DNA of 64,000 bases, from assembly GCA_038521825.1 (NCBI GenBank), contig JBCBKL010000001.1, forward strand, positions 248,001 to 312,000, written 5' to 3'. The translations under genes were made by a program, and so were the position numbers. The DNA is from JBCBKL01 sp038521825 (GTDB lineage: Bacteria; Pseudomonadota; Alphaproteobacteria; Rhodobacterales; Rhodobacteraceae). The notes under the pieces were generated by a model that saw only the letters and a list, made by a program, of their open reading frames with translations, did not search any database and was not told the origin of the DNA. Positions 39,378 to 47,563 of the stretch are shown in pieces. Position 1 is the stretch's first letter, and the number at the start of each line of letters is the position of its first letter.

Positions 39378-40073
39378 TCAGCTGGCACTCATGCGGCGCG
39401 CGTCAAAGCCGGCGATGCCCGTTGCGCCCGTATCGGCCTCTAGGAGCAGCCTCGCCTCTTCCATGGAAAGAATAGGACGCGCCGCTTGCATGGCGCGAGC
39501 GACCGTGTCGCCGTGGTCGTCTTTCTGTGCAGGCTCGAGCAGGGAACCCAGCCAGATACCTTCAGACATCAGCAGCTCGTGCGACGGCAATCTGAGCTGC
39601 GTCAGCGTCAGATCGTGCGGCGGTGTTTTTGCCGGACTGGCCTGTAGCGATGCCAAGGCTTGCGCAGGGATCAAAACGTCAATCGACCAGAAGTGTAGGC
39701 TGGCCCTTGGCGAGCGATAGAGCAGCAGCTGGTTCGGGGCGACCAGGATGTCATATGCGGGCAATCCGTTGGCGAGCGACCCGGCAGCGATGCAGACCGG
39801 CGCCATTTCAGGCTGTCGGCGCAGATACGGCCCGCTCAGACGGTTGCGCGTTATCTCTAATATCGTCGCATAACCCCCGTCGCGGGTCAGCAAGGCGTCG
39901 CCGGTCTCAAGCCATTCGACCGGTACTTCGCCATCCCGTGTCATCAGCATGGTCCCGGGGCCAAAGCTATTGGCGCCAACCAATGTCGGATGAACCGCCT
40001 CGTCCACGGCCAGTTTAATGTCCTGCCCCCGTGCTTCCTTGGAAGGACCGTTACCTGCCTTTTCAGATGCCAT
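39378..40073 (-). CDS. Hint domain protein with altered catalytic residues
   Basis: The 231-residue protein holds one Hint (hedgehog/intein) domain at about residues 35-180: SFGPGTMLMTRDGEVPVEWL, LETGDALLTRDGGYATILE, and LVAPNQLLLYRSP. In typical bacterial Hint_2 domains the first motif begins Cys-Phe-x-Pro-Gly-Thr and the later motif is SPxHR. Here the Cys is Ser and the His is lost (APNQL), so autoprocessing is doubtful. No RTX repeats are attached, unlike many roseobacter Hint proteins. Function unknown. Confidence 0.8.
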   Translation of the reverse strand: MASEKAGNGPSKEARGQDIKLAVDEAVHPTLVGANSFGPGTMLMTRDGEVPVEWLETGDALLTRDGGYATILEITRNRLSGPYLRRQPEMAPVCIAAGSLANGLPAYDILVAPNQLLLYRSPRASLHFWSIDVLIPAQALASLQASPAKTPPHDLTLTQLRLPSHELLMSEGIWLGSLLEPAQKDDHGDTVARAMQAARPILSMEEARLLLEADTGATGIAGFDARRMSAS

Positions 40074-40136
40074 CGCAAACCCATCAACCGCGCCCCAGGG
40101 GGGGATCGCACATTTAGGATTTACGAAGTGTTGTTT

Positions 40137-40174
40137 GGCGCGCGAGAAACACCAGCAATTTTAGATAGCGCGCC
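40137..40174 (+). repeat. Inverted repeat in the nth leader
   Basis: GGCGCGC (40137-40143) and GCGCGCC (40168-40174) are perfect 7-bp arms separated by 24 AT-richer bases, 38 bp before the nth start. It may be a structured leader or an operator; no known site is recognised. Confidence 0.35.
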
Positions 40175-40212
40175 CACTTGTCGTACCCATGCATTCGCAC
40201 CATACCCTCACC

Positions 40213-40857
40213 ATGGCAAAGACCCTGAATTATCATACGATCTCGGAAATTTTCGAACGGTTCCAAAAGGCAGATCCTGAACCCAAGGGAGAGCTGGAAC
40301 ACGTCAACGTCTATACGTTGCTGGTGGCTGTTGCCTTGTCGGCCCAGGCCACAGATGCCGGCGTGAACAAGGCGACCCGCGCGCTGTTTCAGGTGGTGGA
40401 CACGCCGCAGAAGATGCTGGATTTGGGCGAAGAGGCGTTGATCGGGCACATCAAGACCATCGGGCTTTACCGGAACAAGGCCAAGAACGTGATGAAGCTC
40501 AGCCGTATTCTGGTCGACGAATATGGCGGCGAGGTTCCGAGTTCACGCGCGGCGCTGCAATCGCTGCCCGGTGTCGGGCGGAAGACGGCGAACGTGGTAC
40601 TCAACATGTGGTGGCGACACCCCGCTCAGGCCGTCGATACCCATATTTTTCGGGTCGGCAACCGCACCGGCATCGCAGCCGGCAAGACGGTCGATGAGGT
40701 CGAGCGCGCTATCGAAGACAACATACCTGCAGAATTTCAGCTGCATGCCCATCACTGGCTGATCCTGCATGGTCGCTACCACTGCAAGGCCCGCAAGCCG
40801 ATGTGCCCGACCTGCATCATCAAAGATCTTTGTCCCTACGAGGAAAAAACCGAATGA
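40213..40857 (+). CDS. nth: Endonuclease III
   Basis: The 214-residue DNA glycosylase/AP lyase removes oxidised pyrimidines. It has the helix-hairpin-helix LPGVGRKTANVVLNMWW with the catalytic Lys, AVDTHIFRVGNR with the catalytic Asp, and the C-terminal [4Fe-4S] ligands CKARKPMCPTCIIKDLC (C-x6-C-x2-C-x5-C). ATG 40213 (MAKTLNYHTISEIFERFQ) gives the usual length. An in-frame ATG at 40189 would add eight residues, and no strong ribosome-binding site distinguishes them. It overlaps the adenosine kinase start by 4 bp. Confidence 0.95.
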   Translation: MAKTLNYHTISEIFERFQKADPEPKGELEHVNVYTLLVAVALSAQATDAGVNKATRALFQVVDTPQKMLDLGEEALIGHIKTIGLYRNKAKNVMKLSRILVDEYGGEVPSSRAALQSLPGVGRKTANVVLNMWWRHPAQAVDTHIFRVGNRTGIAAGKTVDEVERAIEDNIPAEFQLHAHHWLILHGRYHCKARKPMCPTCIIKDLCPYEEKTE

Positions 40858-41843
40858 CCCAATATGACGTAGTCGGCATCGGCAATGCCATTGTCGATGT
40901 GATCAGCCATGCCGACGACAGCTTTCTGGATATCATGGGGATCGAGAAAGGCATCATGCAACTGGTCGAACAGGATCGGTCCGAGCGGCTGTATGCCGCA
41001 ATGAGCGACCGGATCCAGACCCCGGGCGGCTCGGTTGCCAATACCTTGGCGGGAATCGGATCGCTGGGCTTGCCGACCGCGTTTATCGGGCGGGTGCGGG
41101 ATGATCACCTCGGGCAATTCTACGCGCAGTCGATGAAGGACGAGGGGACGGATTTCGTTAACGCACCGATACCGGGCGGCGAATTCCCTACTTCTCGCTC
41201 GATGATCTTCGTTTCGCCTGATGGTGAGCGATCGATGAACACCTATCTTGGCATATCCACGGACCTGGGGCCGTCAGATGTGCCCGATGACGTGGCCAAG
41301 AACGCCAAGATCATGTTTCTCGAAGGCTATCTCTTTGACAAGGACGCCGGGAAAGAGGCGTTCCTTCTGGCGTCGCGTCTGACCCGGTCAAACGGTGGGA
41401 TGGCGGGTATCGCGATCTCTGATCCGTTCTGCGTTGATCGTCACCGCCCGGACTTTCTGCGCATGATCAAGGACGAGCTGAACTTTGTGATTGGCAACGA
41501 GGCCGAGATCAGGTCGCTTTTCGAAACGGATGACACCGAACTCGCCCTCTCCAAAACCGCTGACATATGCCCGCTCGTGATCTGCACCCGGTCGGGAGAT
41601 AACGTGTCTTTGATACAGAATGGCGAACGCGTGGACGTTCCGGTGAAACGGGTGGTGCCGATCGACGCGACGGGGGCGGGCGATCAGTTCGCCGCCGGGT
41701 TCCTTTACGGCCTGGCGACCGAGCGCGATCTCGAGACCTGCGGCAAGATGGGCGTGATCTGCGGTGCCGAGGTTGTTGGCCATATTGGCCCTCGGCCGCA
41801 GGCCAACATGATGGCACGTTTTCGCGCAGCCGGTCTGGTTTGA
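40854..41843 (+). CDS. PfkB-family carbohydrate kinase, probable adenosine kinase
   Basis: The 329-residue kinase begins YDVVGIGNAIVDVISHADDS and has GGSVANTLAGIGSLGLPTAF near residue 60 and the PfkB C-terminal signature PIDATGAGDQFAAGFLYGLA with the catalytic Asp. The N-terminal and GGSxANT patterns match the ribokinase-like adenosine kinases of alphaproteobacteria, which phosphorylate adenosine to AMP. A different nucleoside or sugar substrate cannot be excluded. ATGA joins it to nth. Confidence 0.88.
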   Translation: MTQYDVVGIGNAIVDVISHADDSFLDIMGIEKGIMQLVEQDRSERLYAAMSDRIQTPGGSVANTLAGIGSLGLPTAFIGRVRDDHLGQFYAQSMKDEGTDFVNAPIPGGEFPTSRSMIFVSPDGERSMNTYLGISTDLGPSDVPDDVAKNAKIMFLEGYLFDKDAGKEAFLLASRLTRSNGGMAGIAISDPFCVDRHRPDFLRMIKDELNFVIGNEAEIRSLFETDDTELALSKTADICPLVICTRSGDNVSLIQNGERVDVPVKRVVPIDATGAGDQFAAGFLYGLATERDLETCGKMGVICGAEVVGHIGPRPQANMMARFRAAGLV

Positions 41844-42430
41844 TGCTGTCGGACGGCTACCACGACGTTCCGCTGGGCAAGGTGGCCTCTGTCGTCACTC
41901 ATCTGGAGATGAAATCCCCGGCCTCTCTTCGCGGCGCGCGCCTGCCGGTGGGTTTGGCGTTTGAACGATACGCGCCCAGCGTCGATGATTATCGCGATCT
42001 TTTCCGCCGGATAGGCCGGAACTGGCTTTGGTTTGGCCGGCTCACCCTTCCGGACAAAGAGCTTTCGGCAATCCTTTCCAATGAGGGCACGCATTTATAC
42101 GCCTTATCGGAAAATGGGCGTTCCGAAGGATTGCTCGAGCTCGATTTTCGCACCGAACAGCAGTGTGAGCTTGCGTATTTTGGTGTCACCCACGCTCTGA
42201 TCGGGCGCGGCGCCGGTGCATATCTGATGGATAGGGCGATCGAGCTCGCATGGGACCGGGATATCACCCGCTTTCACGTTCATACCTGCACGCTCGACAG
42301 CCCAAAGGCGCTGGATTTCTACATCCGCTCGGGCTTTCGACCCTACAAGCGGCAAATCGAGGTTGCCGATGATCCACGGCGCATCGGTTTCTACGATGAA
42401 GGTGCTGCACCGCACGTGCCGTTGCTCTGA
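41843..42430 (+). CDS. GNAT family N-acetyltransferase
   Basis: The 195-residue protein has the acetyl-CoA-binding part at FGVTHALIGRGAGAYLMDRA (about residues 115-134), then FHVHTCTLDSPKALDFYIRS and GFRPYKRQIEV, a typical GNAT motif A/B layout. Substrate unknown. The start ATG overlaps the kinase stop by one base (TGATG), so it is the third gene of nth-kinase-GNAT. It ends 4 bp from the next convergent stop. Confidence 0.88.
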   Translation: MLSDGYHDVPLGKVASVVTHLEMKSPASLRGARLPVGLAFERYAPSVDDYRDLFRRIGRNWLWFGRLTLPDKELSAILSNEGTHLYALSENGRSEGLLELDFRTEQQCELAYFGVTHALIGRGAGAYLMDRAIELAWDRDITRFHVHTCTLDSPKALDFYIRSGFRPYKRQIEVADDPRRIGFYDEGAAPHVPLL

Positions 42431-42434
42431 GCGC

Positions 42435-42917
42435 CTAATTGGGCAGAGCGTTGCAGGCGCCGCCGCTCATACAGGTTTGTAACCGGTCCATCATCTCCGC
42501 TTCGACGTTCTGAAAAATGGCGGTCTCGCAAGGGCTGATACGGATGACCGGGCCATCCTCTGTCTGACGGATCACGGTCATGTATTCGGTTTCCGGCAAT
42601 ACCATCCCGCACCAAGGGCCGATGCAGGCGACTTCAAGTGTCACCGGCATCGTGATGGGTCCGACCTTGCCATCCTTCAGGGCGATGTGTCCGACCAAGC
42701 TGGCAGCAATGGTGGTGAGAGGCGGGGTCGCGGCCTGCTGATCGTAGTTGACGACTGGCAATTGCGCCTCGTCGAATTCGAGAGTGCCGACAACCATGGC
42801 TGTCGGGCCGTCCGCCTTGGCATCCACCAGGGCAAGCATTGGCCCGTATGGCATGCAGGACAGGGCCAGTGCCGGGGCCGGTGACAGTAAGGCCAGCAAG
42901 GTAGCGATCCGTCGCAT
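42435..42917 (-). CDS. Exported Cys-rich protein of unknown function
   Basis: The 160-residue precursor has a signal peptide (MRRIATLLALLSPAPALA). The mature part has six cysteines (LSCMPYG, VACIGPWCGM, ISPCETA, LQTCMSGGACN), enough for three disulfides, which suits a periplasmic location. I do not recognise the family. The body is beta-strand-like with repeated xVxVxxxL patterns. It is the last gene after rppH; start and rppH stop overlap by one base (TGATG). Confidence 0.8.
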   Translation of the reverse strand: MRRIATLLALLSPAPALALSCMPYGPMLALVDAKADGPTAMVVGTLEFDEAQLPVVNYDQQAATPPLTTIAASLVGHIALKDGKVGPITMPVTLEVACIGPWCGMVLPETEYMTVIRQTEDGPVIRISPCETAIFQNVEAEMMDRLQTCMSGGACNALPN

Positions 42918-43399
42918 CAAAGATACTCCTTAAACCGATCCATCAGTTGTTCATAAACGGCCCGCTTAAAGGGGACGATGTTTTGAACCAACTCGCCAGG
43001 TGGCAGCCAACGCCACTCTGAAAACTCGGGGTGGTCGGTCTGGATGTTAATCTGTTCGTCGATCCCGGTGAACCGAAATAGAAACCATTTCTGCTTTTGA
43101 CCGCGAAAGCGGCCTTTCCAGATGTTGGGCACAAGATCGTGGGGCAGATCGTAGTTCAGCCAATCATCTGTACTGGCCAAAAGATCCACGAGATCAGCCG
43201 TGACGCCCGTTTCCTCCCAAAGCTCGCGCAGCGCGGCATCCTTCGGTTCTTCCGCTTTGTCCACACCGCCCTGCGGCATTTGCCAGGCGGTCTGATCACG
43301 GTCGATCCGCTGACCGACAAAGACATGCCCGTCGTCGTTAATCAGCATGACACCAACGCAGGGGCGATACGGCAGTTTCAAAATCTCCTCGGGAGTCAT
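42917..43399 (-). CDS. rppH: RNA pyrophosphohydrolase (NUDIX)
   Basis: The 160-residue protein carries the Nudix box GGVDKAEEPKDAALRELWEE (fits Gx5Ex7REUxEExGU), the N-terminal LPYRPCVGVMLINDDGHVFV and WQMPQGG typical of RppH. It removes pyrophosphate from 5'-triphosphorylated mRNA to start decay, or cleaves dinucleoside polyphosphates. AAGGAG lies 6 bp ahead of ATG 43399. It overlaps the upstream GNAT gene by 4 bp. Confidence 0.94.
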   Translation of the reverse strand: MTPEEILKLPYRPCVGVMLINDDGHVFVGQRIDRDQTAWQMPQGGVDKAEEPKDAALRELWEETGVTADLVDLLASTDDWLNYDLPHDLVPNIWKGRFRGQKQKWFLFRFTGIDEQINIQTDHPEFSEWRWLPPGELVQNIVPFKRAVYEQLMDRFKEYL

Positions 43400-43851
43400 C
43401 TTAGCTCCTTCTTCATGCTTGCACGTGCCAGTCGCTCGCCATCTCTCTCGATGCTCTCGCGATCGGTTACCGTGAAACCAACCGCCGCAAAAGCAGGTTC
43501 GGCGATGAGACTGGCATGCGTTTCCAATCGGCTCAGCGCCTTGGCTTTGGCCCATGCCTCGATCTCGGAATACATCCCGCGAAACAGTCCGGCACCCCGC
43601 TCTGACGGCAGAATGAAGGCCAGATCTACATAGCCATTGGGCAGAACGCCCATGAAACCCACGACACCGGTTCGGTCGGCCACCACTACATGCATCGGCT
43701 CTAATCGCTGTTCCCATGCGTCCGCCGGACTAACCTCGCGCGACCAAGCCTGCCGCTGTTCTTCTGTATAGGGGCTTGGACCCTCGCGGATTGCTGCGTG
43801 GAACACATGCGCGATCTCAGGTATGTCGGCGGCGGTCGCCTCGCGTATCAT
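43396..43851 (-). CDS. GNAT family N-acetyltransferase
   Basis: The 151-residue GNAT begins MIREATAADIPEIAHVFHAA and has the acetyl-CoA strand/loop YVDLAFILPSERGAGLFRGM plus the closing LIAEPAFAAVGFTVTDRESI. Substrate unknown. Start 43851 was chosen because it opens the fold directly; a longer reading upstream to 44259 runs antisense into the reductase gene. It is the first gene of GNAT-rppH-exported protein and is divergent from the FadH-like gene. Confidence 0.88.
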   Translation of the reverse strand: MIREATAADIPEIAHVFHAAIREGPSPYTEEQRQAWSREVSPADAWEQRLEPMHVVVADRTGVVGFMGVLPNGYVDLAFILPSERGAGLFRGMYSEIEAWAKAKALSRLETHASLIAEPAFAAVGFTVTDRESIERDGERLARASMKKELR

Positions 43852-43947
43852 CGTCCTGCCCCTGATCTTTGACGCGGCGTTTGTGATGACATCCGTTACA
43901 GGAAGGGTTGATCTGTCTGCAACAGCCAGCTTCGAGGTGCTTCGACC

Positions 43948-45975
43948 ATGACCGCATACCCCAACATGCTTGCCCCGCTCGATCTGGGTTTCACCACACT
44001 CAAGAACAGGGTGTTGATGGGATCCATGCATACGGGTCTGGAAGAGACCAAGGACTGGAACCGCGTCGCCGAATTCTATGCCGAACGGGCGCGGGGACAG
44101 GTGGCGCTGATGGTCACGGGCGGGATCGGGCCCAACCTCGAGGGATCGGTTCTGCCGGGCGCGGCCATGATGGTCACCGATCAGGATGTTGCGAACCATT
44201 CGATCATCACCAAGCGGGTTCATGATGCCGGCGGAAAGATCGCGATGCAGATCCTTCATGCCGGTCGTTACGCCTACGGGCCGGCATGCGTGGCGCCGTC
44301 ACCGATCAAATCACCGATATCACCTTTCCCGCCGAAAGAGCTGGACGAAGAGGGTATAGAAAAGCAGATCGCGGACATCGCCACATGCGCGGCCCGTGCT
44401 CGTGAGGCTGGGTATGACGGTGTCGAGGTAATGGGCTCCGAAGGTTATTTTCTGAATCAGTTTCTGGTCACCCACACCAACAAGCGCGAGGACCGCTGGG
44501 GTGGATCCTATGAGAACCGTATGCGCCTTCCAATCGAGGTGGTGAAACGCGTGCGTCAGGCCGTGGGCAAAGATTTCATCATCATCTACCGCCTCAGCAT
44601 GATCGATCTGGTACCCAACGGATCGACCCATGACGAGGTTGTGCAACTCGCGCAGGAAATCGAAAAGGCCGGAGCGACCATCATCAACACCGGCATCGGG
44701 TGGCACGAGGCGCGGATCCCGACGATTGCAACCAGTGTGCCACGCGCCGCCTTTGCCTGGGTGACGAAAAAGTTGATGGGCAAAGTGTCGATCCCGATCA
44801 TCACGTCCAACCGCATTAACACGCCGGAAGTGGCCGAAGAGGTGCTTGCGACCGGTTGTGCAGACATGGTTTCACTGGCGCGCCCCATGTTGGCTGACGC
44901 TGACTTCGTGCTCAAGACTATGGAAGAACGCCCGCAGGAAATCGCGCCGTGCATTGCGTGTAATCAGGCCTGTCTCGACCATACTTTCAGCGGCAAGATC
45001 AGCTCGTGTTTGGTTAACCCACGCGCCTGCTATGAAACGGAACTGGTTATTGAAAAGGCCGACAGCCTCAAGCGCGTTGCCGTGGTTGGCGCGGGCCCGG
45101 CGGGGCTTTCAACCGCGATCGCGGCGGCGCAACGCGGCCACGCCGTCACCATCTTCGACCGCGCGTCCGATATCGGTGGCCAACTCAACATGGCCAAGCA
45201 GGTGCCGGGCAAGGAAGAATTCTGGGGCCTCGTTGATTGGTACAGGACGATGCTGGATGCACATGGCGTCGAGGAGCGGCTGAACACAGAGGTATCGGCT
45301 GATGATCTGTCTGACTTCGATACCGTCATCGTCGCAACCGGAGTCCTACCCCGAGACCCGGGCATCCCTGGCCAGGACGGGCCCAACGTGCACAGCTATA
45401 TAGACGTGCTGACGGGTGCCGTGAAACCCGGCAAACGGGTCGCTGTCATCGGTGCGGGCGGTATTGGCTTTGACGTATCCGAATATCTTGCCCACGAGGG
45501 CGAAAGCCCGACGGAAAACCTGCCGGCATGGATGGCCGAATGGGGTGTGGCAGACCCGGCGAACCACCGTGGCGGCTTGGCACCCGAGGGACCCAAGCCC
45601 GAAGCGGCGGCCCGCCAGATCACGCTGCTGCAGCGCAAGGCCGAAAAGCACGGCAAACGGCTGGGCAAGACAACGGGATGGATCCATCGCGCGTCGCTGA
45701 AAATGAAGGAAGTGGAGTTCGTCGGCGGCGTTAACTACGAACGTATAGATGATGCCGGGCTGCATATCAGCTTTGGCGAGGCCCGTGAGAACCCGCAGAT
45801 CATCGAAGTAGACGACATCATACTGTGCGCGGGGCAGGAGCCCGAGCGCAGCCTTGCCGACGCGCTCGAAGCCAAAGGTGTCGCGGTGCACGTGATCGGG
45901 GGCGCCGACGTTGCGGCGGAACTGGATGCAAAGCGGGCCATTGATCAAGGAACCCGCCTTGCAGCCATGATCTGA
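43948..45975 (+). CDS. fadH: 2,4-dienoyl-CoA reductase-like NADH:flavin oxidoreductase
   Basis: The 675-residue multidomain enzyme has an FMN TIM barrel (residues about 1-330: LDLGFTTLKNRVLMGSMHTG, AMQILHAGRYAYG, GYDGVEVMGSEGYFLNQFL). A [4Fe-4S] site follows (CIACNQACLD...SCLVNPRAC), then FAD/NAD domains (RVAVVGAGPAGLSTAIAAAQ, RVAVIGAGGIGFDVSEYLA). Architecture and length match E. coli FadH, which reduces 2,4-dienoyl-CoA in unsaturated fatty acid beta-oxidation. Trimethylamine dehydrogenase-type relatives share the fold, but HAGRYAYG and the C-terminal pattern favour the dienoyl-CoA type. Confidence 0.9.
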   Translation: MTAYPNMLAPLDLGFTTLKNRVLMGSMHTGLEETKDWNRVAEFYAERARGQVALMVTGGIGPNLEGSVLPGAAMMVTDQDVANHSIITKRVHDAGGKIAMQILHAGRYAYGPACVAPSPIKSPISPFPPKELDEEGIEKQIADIATCAARAREAGYDGVEVMGSEGYFLNQFLVTHTNKREDRWGGSYENRMRLPIEVVKRVRQAVGKDFIIIYRLSMIDLVPNGSTHDEVVQLAQEIEKAGATIINTGIGWHEARIPTIATSVPRAAFAWVTKKLMGKVSIPIITSNRINTPEVAEEVLATGCADMVSLARPMLADADFVLKTMEERPQEIAPCIACNQACLDHTFSGKISSCLVNPRACYETELVIEKADSLKRVAVVGAGPAGLSTAIAAAQRGHAVTIFDRASDIGGQLNMAKQVPGKEEFWGLVDWYRTMLDAHGVEERLNTEVSADDLSDFDTVIVATGVLPRDPGIPGQDGPNVHSYIDVLTGAVKPGKRVAVIGAGGIGFDVSEYLAHEGESPTENLPAWMAEWGVADPANHRGGLAPEGPKPEAAARQITLLQRKAEKHGKRLGKTTGWIHRASLKMKEVEFVGGVNYERIDDAGLHISFGEARENPQIIEVDDIILCAGQEPERSLADALEAKGVAVHVIGGADVAAELDAKRAIDQGTRLAAMI

Positions 45976-45977
45976 AC

Positions 45978-46418
45978 CTACTCCACGGTGATGGTGATGA
46001 CCTCAGACATCACCGGTGGGTCGTGGGGAACATGGGCATAGTCCCCCAGAACAAGTTGTAACGTGTGCTGACCCGCCGGCAGATCCAGCGTTGTCTGGGT
46101 CTGTCCCTTGCCGAAATGGAGCAGATTGTCGGTGGCAGGCATGGAATACTTCATTTCGTCTGCGCCGTCCTCTCCCTCACCCAGGGCAGGGCGATTTAGC
46201 AGCAGGTGGTGGTGGCCCGTGTTGTCGAATTCCACGCCCGAAGGGGCTATGCCCATGCCGTCGAGGCCGAAGACGACCGTAACGGGGCTGGTCACCTTTG
46301 CCCCATCCTGAAGGCCAACGAAGTAGACCGAAGCGCCCTCTGGTGACGGGGTGTCTTGGGCGAAGGCGGCTGACGAAAGCACTACGCCGATGGCAACAAA
46401 TCGCGCAAGTTGGTACAT
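45978..46418 (-). CDS. DUF4399 family exported protein
   Basis: The 146-residue protein has a signal peptide (MYQLARFVAIGVVLSSAAFA) and a conserved body with VYFVGLQDGAKVTSPVTVVF, DNTGHHHLLLN (His-rich, possibly metal-binding), HFGKGQTQTTLDLPAGQHTL and LGDYAHVPHDPPVMSEVITI. This is the DUF4399 family, of unknown function and often exported. It faces a LysR regulator across a 238-bp region containing a perfect 16-bp palindrome. Its stop is 2 bp from the convergent reductase stop. Confidence 0.88.
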   Translation of the reverse strand: MYQLARFVAIGVVLSSAAFAQDTPSPEGASVYFVGLQDGAKVTSPVTVVFGLDGMGIAPSGVEFDNTGHHHLLLNRPALGEGEDGADEMKYSMPATDNLLHFGKGQTQTTLDLPAGQHTLQLVLGDYAHVPHDPPVMSEVITITVE

Positions 46419-46517
46419 TATCGGATCCTCTCAATTTCCATAATTTCAGAAATAGCCGGTATCGGGCAGGTTACGAGCGGATGGGCCTTAAGCTTATAAA
46501 TTTACTGGTAAAAAAGA

Positions 46518-46533
46518 AACACAAGCTTGTGTT
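46518..46533. repeat. Perfect 16-bp palindrome between DUF4399 and lysR genes
   Basis: AACACAAGCTTGTGTT at 46518-46533 is perfectly self-complementary. It lies in an AT-rich stretch between the divergent genes, 124 bp before the LysR start. A second overlapping inverted pair GAAACAC...GTGTTTC flanks the same segment. Position suggests an operator. The sequence lacks a T-N11-A spacing that would mark it as a clear LysR site. Confidence 0.45.
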
Positions 46534-46656
46534 CTTCGTGTTTCCGCCTTGGGGACGATCCGCGAAAGACCGCGATATTATCCCACCTCCGCCCTGATTA
46601 CGCCTAGATTGAAGGTCAAAACCTCGCGAGAGCAGTGGAAGACGAAAGGACCGGCG

Positions 46657-47562
46657 ATGGACCGCCTCACGGAAATGGAAGCCTTTGCAACGGTCGTTGA
46701 TCAAGGCGGGTTTACTGACGCCGCCAAGAAAATGGGTATCTCGAAGTCGGCCGTGTCCAAGCACGTGTCGTCGCTCGAAGCGCGCCTTGGCGCACGTCTG
46801 CTGAACCGGACGACCCGTCGCGTCTCCCCGACCGAGATCGGACTTGCCTATTACGACCGTGCCCGCCGCGTTCTTAACGATGCGGGTGAAGCCGATGCTT
46901 TGGTCACGTCCATGCAATCGGCACCTTCGGGTCTGTTGCGCATCAGTGTGGCGACCGATTTCGGCGTGAACCACTTGTCGCCGGTCTTGTCCAAATTCCT
47001 CGCCGACTTCCCCGATATCACCGTCAATATGGTTCTCAACAACCGGTATGTTGAGCTGATTTCCGAAGGCTTCGATATGGCTGTTCGAATCGGAGAGCTT
47101 GAGGACAGCACGTTGCGCGCTCGCAAGCTGACCGAAACCAACAAACGAATGATCGCGAGCCCGGCTTACTTTGAAAAGTTTGGCCGCCCCGAAAAAATCG
47201 ATGATCTGAACGAGCACAAGCTGCTGCACTATTCGAACCAGTCGTCCGGCAACGTGTGGAAGCTGACGGCGCCGTCGGGCGAAAAACGTCAAGTCCGCAC
47301 CGCAGGCTGGCTGTCAGTCAATGATGGTCAATCCCTACTTAATGCCGCTATCTCGGGTTTGGGCATCGCGTATCTGCCCAGCTTTCTTTACGCAGAGGCG
47401 ATGGCGGACGGTCTTGTAATCGACGCGATCCCCGAATTACCGAGTGAAAAACAGGGTATCTATGCCGTTTACCCACCGGGCCGCTTCACTCAGCCCAAGG
47501 TCCGCGCATTCATCGATTTCCTCGTGCATTCCTTCGCGGATAAAGGGCCCGAAAACTGGTAA
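46657..47562 (+). CDS. LysR family transcriptional regulator
   Basis: The 301-residue regulator has an N-terminal winged helix (MEAFATVVDQGGFTDAAKKM, SKSAVSKHVSSLEARLGARL, residues about 4-50). A substrate-binding domain follows (GLLRISVATDFGVNHLSPVL to the C-terminus) with FDMAVRIGELEDSTLRARKL typical of the CrgA/DsdC-like branch. The effector is unknown. ATG 46657 is the natural start, with GAAAGGACC ahead. The divergent target is probably the DUF4399 gene. Confidence 0.93.
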   Translation: MDRLTEMEAFATVVDQGGFTDAAKKMGISKSAVSKHVSSLEARLGARLLNRTTRRVSPTEIGLAYYDRARRVLNDAGEADALVTSMQSAPSGLLRISVATDFGVNHLSPVLSKFLADFPDITVNMVLNNRYVELISEGFDMAVRIGELEDSTLRARKLTETNKRMIASPAYFEKFGRPEKIDDLNEHKLLHYSNQSSGNVWKLTAPSGEKRQVRTAGWLSVNDGQSLLNAAISGLGIAYLPSFLYAEAMADGLVIDAIPELPSEKQGIYAVYPPGRFTQPKVRAFIDFLVHSFADKGPENW

Positions 47563-47563
47563 G

